DNA of 29,422 nucleotides, from positions 1-29,422 of the forward strand of contig JBNMKN010000009.1 of the NCBI GenBank assembly GCA_050874365.1, written 5' to 3'. The DNA is from Eshraghiella sp050874365 (lineage in GTDB: Bacteria > Bacillota > Clostridia > Lachnospirales > Lachnospiraceae). Shown here piece by piece: positions 1-6,910 of the stretch (its first letter is position 1; the number at the start of each line of letters is the position of its first letter). The notes beneath the pieces were generated by a model. It was not told the origin of the DNA and made no database searches. It was given only the letters and a program-made list of their open reading frames with translations. The position numbers and the translations under genes are program-made.

Positions 1-68
<68 letters not shown>

Positions 69-152
69 AGTTTGTGACTCAGATGAGCTAGCTTTTACTA
101 AGTTCATCCGTCTACGTTTTGTACAATCTTTTCAGATGTACTGAATGTCTTA

Positions 153-190
153 TTCCTCTTTCGAGGAACTGAAAATTTTGAAATTTTCAG
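153..190 (-). other. rRNA leader hairpins
   Basis: Between promoter P2 and the 16S start the leader holds two adjacent perfect inverted repeats. One is at 153-168 (TTCCTC arms, 4-nt loop) and one at 169-190 (CTGAAAATTT arms, 2-nt loop). They lie in the transcribed pre-16S leader, where stems often serve RNase processing or antitermination; that role is inferred. I did not find a clear boxA. The rest of 69-250 is unremarkable leader. Confidence 0.55.
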
Positions 191-250
191 GGTTGTTTCA
201 CTGTTCAGTTATCAAGTTTCTTACTTGCTGTCTCACGCGACAGCTTGTAT

Positions 251-279
251 ATATTATCATAATCAAAGCAAGTTGTCAA
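251..279 (-). promoter_or_regulatory. rrn promoter P2 (proximal)
   Basis: On the minus strand there is a -35 TTGACA (274-279), a 17-nt spacer and a -10 TAATAT (251-256). The -35 lies inside the 14-bp palindrome AGTTGTCAACAACT (271-284), followed upstream by an A-rich tract resembling an UP element. The same palindrome surrounds the -35 of P1 about 96 bp away. Tandem strong promoters are normal for rRNA operons. Confidence 0.85.
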
Positions 280-346
280 CAACTTTTTTTTAATTATTTT
301 TAATATTTTTTGTCAGGCAAGTGTCTGTCTCGCACCGACAAATGAG

Positions 347-375
347 ATAGTACCACTTTGAGCTGTAGTTGTCAA
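347..375 (-). promoter_or_regulatory. rrn promoter P1 (distal)
   Basis: On the minus strand there is a -35 TTGACA (370-375), exactly 17 nt of spacer and a -10 TACTAT (347-352). The -35 sits in palindrome AGTTGTCAACAACT (367-380), identical to the one at P2. It lies only about 30 bp downstream of the bsh stop codon, and no terminator is visible between them, so bsh transcripts could read into the rRNA operon. Confidence 0.85.
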
Positions 376-404
376 CAACTTTTTTGATATTTTTTTAACG
401 AAGT

Positions 405-1376
405 TTAATTCTGGATAAAAATGTCGGTTTTATCGGGTTTGTAGCATATACACTCTGTACCGTTAAGGTTCTCTTTGTGCATATCTATACCTGCGATTCT
501 GCTGTTGTCATATGTTTTATAATAGTAGATTCCTTTTTCCGCATTACAACAGCTTGTATATATGGAAATTTCATATTTACCTTCCTTTACTTCGCAGCAG
601 CCCCTTGGCTGGATAATTGTATCCATAATATGAAAGAACTGATTCACACATTCATTTTCACTTTCGCCGGCAATCGAATTCAATTTCACAAATGCAGCTC
701 TTGCAAATCTTGAGGTTGAACTTAAATCTCCAGGCAGCCCTATAGCACCCATCCCCCTGCTGTAAAGTTCAAGAGATATTTTATCAGAAAAACTGTTGTC
801 AGGCTGTGATGCTGACAATCCTCTGTATTGATTAAGTAAAAACATCTGCGTCTCAAACGGAGGGTTATTCGTAAGAACTCCCACAGGATTATCATATATA
901 TGAAGCCCGTCCTTCATAAATTCAACGGTAATATCTTCATCTTTATCAGAAATAATCCAGTGAAGTGATGACACCGGCAGTCTGTCGCTGAAGCTTTCCG
1001 AAAGCAGGCAGATTTTTTGAAGTTTCTGTCTCGCTTCTTTTACTGAAGTGCACTGCCCCAGTATCCATGGTATAAATTCAAATTGGAGTATATTATCTCC
1101 ATCGGTATGTTTATCTGAGTAACAGGCATTTCCTACAAAATTAAGTCCCGCCATACAGAGACCTTTTTCATTCATGGCATCATAGTATAACGGTATATTC
1201 TCCGCCATATGAGCCATTCCTATAATTGCGAAATGTTCTTCCATGTTGCCCGCATATCTGAACCTGAAATGATATTTTCTCGGCATAACCACTATTTCTT
1301 CACCGTATGACGCTTCATAATCAAAAGTACGTCCAAAATACAGGTCTTTAACCTTATATGAAACTGCTGTACACAT
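405..1376 (-). CDS. bsh: Choloylglycine hydrolase family protein, probable bile salt hydrolase
   Basis: This is a 323-residue Ntn-hydrolase of the linear-amide C-N hydrolase family, which deconjugates glycine- or taurine-linked bile acids; some relatives cleave penicillin V or acyl-homoserine lactones. The family's active-site residues are all present in order. They are Cys2 (nucleophile once Met1 is removed), Arg16, Asp19, Asn79 in AGLNF, Asn170 in VLTNN and Arg223 in SSTSRFARAAF. The spacing closely follows clostridial enzymes. There is no signal peptide, so it should be cytoplasmic. The start is supported by AAGGAG 8 nt upstream of the ATG. It has its own promoter and is divergent from the GGDEF gene. 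Family membership is secure; substrate preference for bile salts over penicillin V is inferred from the close match to Gram-positive bile salt hydrolases. Confidence 0.88.
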   Translation of the reverse strand: MCTAVSYKVKDLYFGRTFDYEASYGEEIVVMPRKYHFRFRYAGNMEEHFAIIGMAHMAENIPLYYDAMNEKGLCMAGLNFVGNACYSDKHTDGDNILQFEFIPWILGQCTSVKEARQKLQKICLLSESFSDRLPVSSLHWIISDKDEDITVEFMKDGLHIYDNPVGVLTNNPPFETQMFLLNQYRGLSASQPDNSFSDKISLELYSRGMGAIGLPGDLSSTSRFARAAFVKLNSIAGESENECVNQFFHIMDTIIQPRGCCEVKEGKYEISIYTSCCNAEKGIYYYKTYDNSRIAGIDMHKENLNGTECICYKPDKTDIFIQN

Positions 1377-1405
1377 TCTGTTTTCTCCTTAAAATTAATA
1401 CTATT

Positions 1406-1434
1406 ATTTTATTTTTATTTATTATTAATGTCAA
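1406..1434 (-). promoter_or_regulatory. Promoter of bsh
   Basis: On the minus strand there is a consensus -35 TTGACA (1429-1434), a 17-nt spacer and a -10 TAAAAT (1406-1411), about 30 bp upstream of the bsh start. The spacer is entirely A/T-rich apart from the ends. Confidence 0.75.
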
Positions 1435-1444
1435 CGTAATTACC

Positions 1445-1473
1445 TATACATTTTCCTCTTTATATATTATAAT
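1445..1473 (+). promoter_or_regulatory. Candidate promoter of the GGDEF gene
   Basis: A perfect -10 TATAAT (1468-1473) has a weak -35 TATACA (1445-1450) at 17-nt spacing, 33 bp before the chosen ATG. It is back to back with the bsh promoter, so the two genes share a short divergent control region. Confidence 0.45.
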
Positions 1474-1505
1474 GATAGTAGTGTTTTGTTTTGGGGTACA
1501 TACAT

Positions 1506-3203
1506 ATGGAAAAAAATAGAATAAAACGGATTGTCCTGTTTTTACTGTTGGCAGTTTCTTTTCTGGTATTGTTGATTCCGTTGATATACTTTACTCAGAA
1601 GAATGTCAAAAGGTATGAAAACACAGGCACTTTGCTTGATGAACATTGGGATGTTACAATCAATGACGTAGTCTATAACGACGTTACTCTAAGTGAATTT
1701 ACATTTCCGGTTACCCGGAAAGGGGATGTTCTGACGCTTTCAAGGACTCTTGACGAACAGTTTTCCCTGTTCGACCCGGTTATTAAATGCGACCTGGTTC
1801 ATTGTTATGTCAGGGTTTTTCTTGATGATGATGAGATATACGGCTACGGTGAAGCCGACTATGAGAACGGAAGCTTTCTCGGTTACGGAACACATTATAT
1901 ACAGTTAAAGGATTATCTGGGTAAAAAAATAACGTTTAACCTGATTGTAACGGAAAACAAAGCATTTAACGGTATTCCCGCAATGATTGGCGGAAACAGG
2001 AGCGAATTGGTTATATCCACAATCGTAACTAAAATATTTGTGCTGGCTACAGCGCTGGCTCTTATATTATTTGGCATCATAATGTCCGTTATAACATTAG
2101 CGATGATACTTAAGGACCCTAATATGAAGCAGCTGTATTTCATTGCGGTTTTTGCACTTCTTATCGGTCTGTGGACGTTATGTAATAATGACATCATGAT
2201 ATATTTTACCAACTCCATAAAAGTAAAATCATATACGGAATACCTGTCTTTATACGCACTTCCGATTCCGCTGCTGGCATATTTTTATCCTGAAATCACT
2301 AACATAAAACGCAAGCCGGTATTTCTGATACTTTACAGGATATTATTCGTATCACATTCGCTGTTCTTCATAACATCGGTTATTTTACAGCTTTTAAATG
2401 TTGTTCATCTGCCCGGTATGCTCCAGATATGCCACATATTGATGTTTTTAGAGATATTGCTGATATTTGCGGTTACCGTAAACGATTTAATAAACCGCAG
2501 AAGATATAAACACGCATTTCAGGTAGGAATGGTTGCAATACTTGTCATGATAGCATTTGAGCTAATCAGATACAATGTCTGCAAATATATAGGCTCATTC
2601 TTCAATAACAGCTTTAACAGCCATGTATGTTTCAGCGTTTTATTTATTGTAATTGCACTGTTAATTGACTACTCATTAAAAATATTTCATTCTCTTATGC
2701 TAAGCGCAAGGCAGAAAATTCTTGTGGATATGGCATATACGGACGAGCTTACAGGACTTTACAACCGCAGAAAATGCGATGAGATAGTCGAACAGCTTAT
2801 TGATTCAAATAAGGATTTCGGGTTAATAAGCATGGATTTGAACCTGTTAAAATATTTTAATGATAAATACGGTCACGAAAAAGGCGACGAGCTGCTTAAA
2901 ACTTTTGCCCATATCCTTAAAGAAGCTTTTCCGGACGCTCTGGTACACGCCCGTATGGGTGGGGATGAATTTATGATTGTACTTAGTTCCATGGAAACCG
3001 ATGAGTACGAAAGTATAATTAAACATCTTAACAAAATAATAAACGAACACAACAAGATTCCCGGCAATATCTTCATAAGCACCGCCGCAGGATGTGTTTC
3101 AAGAAGTGAAATGGGAAGTTACTCCGACCTCCGTACAATGTATCAGGAAGCCGATAAAAGAATGTATAAGAATAAAAACGAAATTAAAAAACAGTTGAGG
3201 TAA
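1506..3203 (+). CDS. Membrane-bound diguanylate cyclase (7TM-type sensor plus GGDEF)
   Basis: Predicted to make cyclic di-GMP from two GTP at the membrane. Residue numbers are from the ATG at 1506 (565 aa); a TTG five codons upstream is less likely because GGGG lies 9 nt before this ATG. One membrane segment is at about 7-30. An extracytoplasmic beta-rich region follows at about 35-165. Then come seven or eight hydrophobic segments between about 170 and 395, the layout of 7TMR-DISM receptors. The C-terminal GGDEF domain starts at the DELTGLYNRR motif (about 413) and has an intact GGDEF signature at about 485-489. The RxxD product-inhibition site five residues before the signature is absent, so feedback inhibition through that site is not expected. 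The ligand is unknown. No EAL or HD-GYP domain is present. Confidence 0.88.
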   Translation: MEKNRIKRIVLFLLLAVSFLVLLIPLIYFTQKNVKRYENTGTLLDEHWDVTINDVVYNDVTLSEFTFPVTRKGDVLTLSRTLDEQFSLFDPVIKCDLVHCYVRVFLDDDEIYGYGEADYENGSFLGYGTHYIQLKDYLGKKITFNLIVTENKAFNGIPAMIGGNRSELVISTIVTKIFVLATALALILFGIIMSVITLAMILKDPNMKQLYFIAVFALLIGLWTLCNNDIMIYFTNSIKVKSYTEYLSLYALPIPLLAYFYPEITNIKRKPVFLILYRILFVSHSLFFITSVILQLLNVVHLPGMLQICHILMFLEILLIFAVTVNDLINRRRYKHAFQVGMVAILVMIAFELIRYNVCKYIGSFFNNSFNSHVCFSVLFIVIALLIDYSLKIFHSLMLSARQKILVDMAYTDELTGLYNRRKCDEIVEQLIDSNKDFGLISMDLNLLKYFNDKYGHEKGDELLKTFAHILKEAFPDALVHARMGGDEFMIVLSSMETDEYESIIKHLNKIINEHNKIPGNIFISTAAGCVSRSEMGSYSDLRTMYQEADKRMYKNKNEIKKQLR

Positions 3204-3224
3204 TTACACCTCAACTGTTTTTTG
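3189..3224. terminator. Bidirectional terminator between convergent genes
   Basis: Twelve-base arms (AAACAGTTGAGG at 3189-3200 and its complement at 3209-3220) flank an 8-nt loop. A T-run follows on the plus side and TTTTTTAATTT on the minus side. The stop codon of the GGDEF gene lies in the loop and the opposing gene ends at 3226, so this hairpin serves both. Confidence 0.88.
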
Positions 3225-3225
3225 T

Positions 3226-3831
3226 TTATGCGCCGAATAATCCGCCGTATGATAATAAATGTAAAAGATAGATTGCAGCCGCACATATCAATACCCAGTA
3301 AACAATCATGAATGCTTTCTTTTCTGTCAATCCCTTCTTGGTTGCAATAATTCCCACTATACCGAGTATAACCATAAGAACAGTAAGAATGATGCCCTTG
3401 ATAGCATTGCTCTTATATTCTATATTAAGAGCCTCATCTGTTCCGAGATAATATGTAGAGCTTGTTCCCTGCTCTTTAAGCATATTCTTTTCTTTAGTCT
3501 TTAATTTGATAATCTTACCTTTGACTGTAACGCCATCTCCCTTAGCATATCCTGTACTAAGGAAATTCTTCTTATAAAAGCTCTTAGAAGCCCTGAATAC
3601 GATAATTCCGTCAACATCTTCAGATACACCATAGTAATAATGGACTGTAGCTGTAGGGATGTAATTAACAGAATATTTCATATCAAAAAATTCTCCTGCT
3701 TCCTTAAGTGTTACTGTCTTGTACTCACTTTCATCACCTGTTAATGCCCCGATATTGGTCACAAGTGAAAACACAACAATAATTGCGATTAAAATAATTG
3801 CGACAATACCGCTTCCACGTTTTTTCTTCAT
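3226..3831 (-). CDS. Small membrane protein of unknown function
   Basis: I do not recognise a family for this 201-residue protein. It has a Lys/Arg-rich N-terminus, a membrane segment at about 8-29, and a soluble region at about 32-140, probably outside the cell. Two closely spaced membrane segments follow at about 144-163 and 173-193. The middle region contains alternating hydrophobic beta-like stretches, including VTVKGKIIKLK, which could belong to a small beta-barrel fold; this is only a guess. It is the last gene of the queH-to-here operon, 28 nt after the ybaK stop. It ends at the shared bidirectional terminator. Confidence 0.75.
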   Translation of the reverse strand: MKKKRGSGIVAIILIAIIVVFSLVTNIGALTGDESEYKTVTLKEAGEFFDMKYSVNYIPTATVHYYYGVSEDVDGIIVFRASKSFYKKNFLSTGYAKGDGVTVKGKIIKLKTKEKNMLKEQGTSSTYYLGTDEALNIEYKSNAIKGIILTVLMVILGIVGIIATKKGLTEKKAFMIVYWVLICAAAIYLLHLLSYGGLFGA

Positions 3832-3859
3832 TCTTTTTGTCTCCTTCTAAATAGTTATT

Positions 3860-4339
3860 TTATGCTGTCACATCAGCATACTCTGCTTTCGTAACCTTTA
3901 ATAAATCATCAGGATGTAATTTAATCTGTACTCCTCTCTTCCCTCCGCTCACATATATAGCGTCCTGAAGTATGGCAGATTCATCAATCCTTGTTACATA
4001 GTGTTTTTTCATTCCGACTGCAGTACAACCGCCCCTTATGTAACCGGTTACGTTAGTTACATCCTTAAGCGGAAGCATCTCAACAGACTTTTCCCCGACG
4101 GCTTTAGCTGCTTTCTTTAAATCAATTTCCTTTTCGATAGGTATTACAAAAACATAGTAGTTTTTACTGTGACCTATTGTTACAAGGGTCTTGTACACCA
4201 TTTCGTGGGGAAGCCCCAAAGCGTCTGCGGTATGAACACCATCTATAAACTCATCGCATTCGTAGTAACCCGTCTCAAAATTAATACCTTCCGATTCAAG
4301 TATACGCATTGCGTTGGTTTTAACTTCTTTTACTGACAT
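3860..4339 (-). CDS. ybaK: YbaK/EbsC-family aminoacyl-tRNA deacylase
   Basis: This 159-residue single-domain protein belongs to the YbaK/ProX editing family, which hydrolyses mischarged Cys-tRNA(Pro) (or Ala-tRNA) in trans. Visible family features are the early VKTNAMRILE helix and the VYKTLVTIG strand carrying the conserved lysine. The GYIRGGCTAVGMKK segment (around residue 98-111) and the late YVSGGKRGVQIKLHPDDL segment also fit. The length is normal for the family. The start lies just past the stop of the upstream GH13 gene, so the two are probably translationally coupled. The exact tRNA substrate cannot be told from the sequence. Confidence 0.92.
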   Translation of the reverse strand: MSVKEVKTNAMRILESEGINFETGYYECDEFIDGVHTADALGLPHEMVYKTLVTIGHSKNYYVFVIPIEKEIDLKKAAKAVGEKSVEMLPLKDVTNVTGYIRGGCTAVGMKKHYVTRIDESAILQDAIYVSGGKRGVQIKLHPDDLLKVTKAEYADVTA

Positions 4340-4340
4340 T

Positions 4341-5651
4341 TTATTTCACTAACCTTAAAAAATATGCACTGTTTGGTTTCATTGTAAAACCATTTGCAAT
4401 ATCAATAGTTTCTCCTGTTATCATATTTACTGCTTTATCTGCACCGGCATTGAAATTAGCCTGAAATTCGTTATCATCGATATTAATACCCACAAGCACA
4501 GTCTCTTCTTCTGTCAATCTTCCGAAAACGCACTGTCTGTTAGTAAGTAAAAGACTGTAGAAATTACCGTAATTAAGGGCTTTGCTCTCTTTTTTAACCT
4601 TGGCATAGCCTGCAATTATATCGGTAAGTGTATTTTCCTCGTAATTTTCAAAATACGGTCTTAAAGCAGGGTCTCCCTGCGACTTATCGGCTTTGAAGCC
4701 CCATTCGCTTCCGTAGTATACACATGGAATACCGGGCATACCGAAGATAAACGCATACGCAAGAGGAAGATTCTTCTCATTATTGATTACGCTTGCGATT
4801 CTTGATACATCATGGTTATCCACGAATGAAAGCATGTGTTTGCCCTTGTAAAGAGTCCATTCCTCAGGTCCGAACTGACGTAAAAGTGAATGTACTATTT
4901 CAAAAAGATTCAGGCTGTTAATTGCTGAATGGATTCCCTTATAGCACTCGTAGTTGGTTGCGGAATGAAGCATTCCGTCATTGACAAGTCTATTGTAATC
5001 GCCGTGAACAGTTTCTCCCACAAGGAAGAAATCATTTTTAAGGCTGTCTGTAAAGCCTCTGAGCCTGTGCATGAAATCAGGGTCAAGACAGTACGCAACA
5101 TCAAGTCTTATTCCGTCAATTTCAAAATATTCTATCCAGTATTTTACACAGTCAAAAAGATAATTTACGACTTCATCATTTTTAAGGTTGAGCTTTACAA
5201 GGTCATAATTGCCCTCCCAGCCTTCATACCAGAGTCCGTCATTCCATGCGTCATTACCGTTGAAATCAATGTTAAACCAGTAACGGTATGGTGAATTTTC
5301 CCTGTTCTTAAGAACATCCTGAAATGCAAAATGTCCTCTTCCGACATGGTTAAATACACCGTCAAGAACTACCTTGATATCATTTTTGTGTAATTCGTCA
5401 CATACCTTTTTAAAATCCTCGTTAGTTCCCAGTCTTACGTCTATTTTCTTGTAATCCCTTGTATTGTAACCGTGTGTATCGGATTCAAATACAGGTGAAA
5501 AATAGATTGCGTTGGCTCCAACTTTTTTGATGTGTGGAATCCAGTCAATAAATCTTAATATTCCATGTCTTAATTCTCCGTCATTTTCAAACGGTGCTCC
5601 GGTAAATCCTAACGGATATACCTGATAAAATACGCTTTCGTATGCCCACAT
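4341..5651 (-). CDS. Cytoplasmic GH13 alpha-amylase family glycosidase
   Basis: This 436-residue TIM-barrel glycosidase probably degrades maltodextrins or other alpha-glucans inside the cell, as no signal peptide is present. The four GH13 regions are clear: region I DGVFNHVG (97-104); region II GIRLDVAYCL with nucleophile Asp184; region III FLVGETVHGD with acid/base Glu213; and region IV SFVDNHDVSR with Asp278. All three catalytic carboxylates are intact. The protein is short and lacks the N-terminal starch-binding domain of many neopullulanases. A C-terminal beta domain follows from about residue 360. It sits in an operon with tRNA-related enzymes; the functional link is not obvious. The exact specificity (alpha-amylase, neopullulanase or cyclomaltodextrinase) is not resolved. 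Confidence 0.92.
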   Translation of the reverse strand: MWAYESVFYQVYPLGFTGAPFENDGELRHGILRFIDWIPHIKKVGANAIYFSPVFESDTHGYNTRDYKKIDVRLGTNEDFKKVCDELHKNDIKVVLDGVFNHVGRGHFAFQDVLKNRENSPYRYWFNIDFNGNDAWNDGLWYEGWEGNYDLVKLNLKNDEVVNYLFDCVKYWIEYFEIDGIRLDVAYCLDPDFMHRLRGFTDSLKNDFFLVGETVHGDYNRLVNDGMLHSATNYECYKGIHSAINSLNLFEIVHSLLRQFGPEEWTLYKGKHMLSFVDNHDVSRIASVINNEKNLPLAYAFIFGMPGIPCVYYGSEWGFKADKSQGDPALRPYFENYEENTLTDIIAGYAKVKKESKALNYGNFYSLLLTNRQCVFGRLTEEETVLVGINIDDNEFQANFNAGADKAVNMITGETIDIANGFTMKPNSAYFLRLVK

Positions 5652-5654
5652 AGC

Positions 5655-6071
5655 TTATTCCTCCGCTGCCTTTGCAAATCTTTTGTAAAGGTCTTCCCTT
5701 TCTCTTTTCAAATTAATTGGCTTAAATGTCTTATCGTCAACAAAACAATGGGAGCTTTCTCCGGTTACACGGATCTGTCCGTCATTTTTGTCAACAACCT
5801 CGTAAGCAAGTTCGATAATTATGCCGTTAAATTTTTTGATTGATGTCTTGACAATAACATCATCGTCAAATTTGGCAGGAGATTTATATTTGCAGGAAAC
5901 AGACACCACAGGAATCTGTATTCCTTCCTCCTCCATATGACGATATGATATATCATTGTCACGCATAAATTCAACTCTGGCTTCTTCAAACCATCTTATA
6001 TAGTTAGAATGATGAACTACACCCATTTTGTCTGTCTCATAATATTTGACCTGTCTTTCATAGTTATACAT
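5655..6071 (-). CDS. YbgC-like acyl-CoA thioesterase (hot-dog fold)
   Basis: This is a small thioesterase of the 4-hydroxybenzoyl-CoA thioesterase/YbgC family, expected to hydrolyse acyl-CoA or acyl-ACP thioesters. The signature near the N-terminus is YYETDKMGVVHHSNYIRWFEEAR-like, with catalytic Asp14 followed by the conserved G-V-V-H and NY. I chose the second ATG (6071, 138 aa) over the one at 6086. A GGAGG lies 8 nt before it, inside the 3' end of queH, and the homologous region begins right after it. It overlaps queH by 8 nt and precedes the GH13 gene by 3 nt, so it is part of a tightly packed operon. Confidence 0.88.
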   Translation of the reverse strand: MYNYERQVKYYETDKMGVVHHSNYIRWFEEARVEFMRDNDISYRHMEEEGIQIPVVSVSCKYKSPAKFDDDVIVKTSIKKFNGIIIELAYEVVDKNDGQIRVTGESSHCFVDDKTFKPINLKREREDLYKRFAKAAEE

Positions 6072-6681
6072 TCTCTTTGCCTCCATTCTTTGAAAATACG
6101 CAGCCGCAGAAATTCTGTCTGTAAAGATTATATTCTTTTGATAACTCTATGGACTGCTTGTAGCCTTCCTTCTTTTTAAAATCCGAAGGCAGGTGTCTGA
6201 CACCGTATTCGGCTTCAAGTTTTTTACCTATTTCGTTAATCTTGTCCGCTTTTTTTAAAGGACTTATGGATAAAGTCGTAGTGAAATAATCCGCACCCGT
6301 CTTTCTGGCGTATTCCGCTGCTTCTCTCATTCTCATTTCGTAGCATATAAAGCATCTTTCTCCGCCCTCAGGTACGTTTTCAAGCCCTTTAACAGCTTCA
6401 TAGAACTCTGACGGCTCATATCTGCCTTCCAACATCGTAACGGGATATTTGAAATTCATTTCCTCTATAAGTCTTTTCTGTTCCGCAACACGCTTCTCGT
6501 ATTCCTCTTTAGGAGATATATTAGGATTAAAATACAAAAGAGTGATTTTAAAATATTCCGACAGATACTTTAAAACATAGCTGCTGCAGGGTGCGCAGCA
6601 ACTGTGAAGCACTAAAGTCTTAGGTGTTTCCATGGTTTCAAGAAGCTTATCAAGCTCCTTCTGATAATTCTGTGTTCCCAT
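6064..6681 (-). CDS. queH: Epoxyqueuosine reductase QueH
   Basis: QueH (formerly DUF208) reduces epoxyqueuosine to queuosine in tRNA, the last step of queuosine synthesis, and replaces the cobalamin-dependent QueG in many bacteria. The 205-residue protein has the diagnostic cysteines: CCAPC at 28-32, C110 and C113 in RCFICYEMR, and C192/C194 in QNFCGC. These bind an iron-sulfur cluster and a nearby iron in the family. GGAG lies upstream of the ATG at 6681. It is the first gene of a five-gene minus-strand operon. No preQ1 riboswitch is evident in the 229-nt region upstream. Confidence 0.93.
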   Translation of the reverse strand: MGTQNYQKELDKLLETMETPKTLVLHSCCAPCSSYVLKYLSEYFKITLLYFNPNISPKEEYEKRVAEQKRLIEEMNFKYPVTMLEGRYEPSEFYEAVKGLENVPEGGERCFICYEMRMREAAEYARKTGADYFTTTLSISPLKKADKINEIGKKLEAEYGVRHLPSDFKKKEGYKQSIELSKEYNLYRQNFCGCVFSKNGGKENV

Positions 6682-6811
6682 TTACCGCTCCATAATATTT
6701 GTTCACTGTTTGTTAATTATTTTATCACATTTTATCTACATTTGTGTTATACACTAAATGAGTAATGAAGTTAAAAACCTTTTCATAATTATTTTTTTCT
6801 TTTTCATAAAT

Positions 6812-6838
6812 GCCCGGTGGTTAGTGATACCGCCGGGC
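6812..6838 (+). other. GC-rich hairpin in the divergent queH-pepF region
   Basis: Arms GCCCGGTGGT and ACCGCCGGGC pair over 10 bp with one G-T wobble and a 7-nt loop, followed on the plus strand by CCTCCTTTTATATT. It looks like an intrinsic terminator, yet no gene ends here. It lies about 70 nt upstream of the pepF start and 130 nt upstream of queH. It could end a short leader or small RNA, or be the 5' structure of the pepF mRNA. Confidence 0.5.
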
Positions 6839-6868
6839 CCTCCTTTTATATTCCATTGATTTTTTACA

Positions 6869-6874
6869 TATAAT
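6869..6874 (+). promoter_or_regulatory. Candidate -10 element for pepF
   Basis: A perfect TATAAT lies 37 bp before the pepF ATG. No convincing -35 is present at 16-18 nt, so this is a tentative promoter. Confidence 0.35.
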
Positions 6875-6910
6875 ATGTCAGAATTAACCTTGTATAAAAA
6901 GGAGGCTACC

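Noticed and set aside
6812..6838. T-box leader for pepF (GGTGG...ACCGC resembles the T-box core)
   Set aside because: The T-box sequence AGGGTGGNACCGCG is interrupted by a 7-nt loop, no specifier stem is visible, and pepF is not an amino-acid or tRNA synthetase gene.
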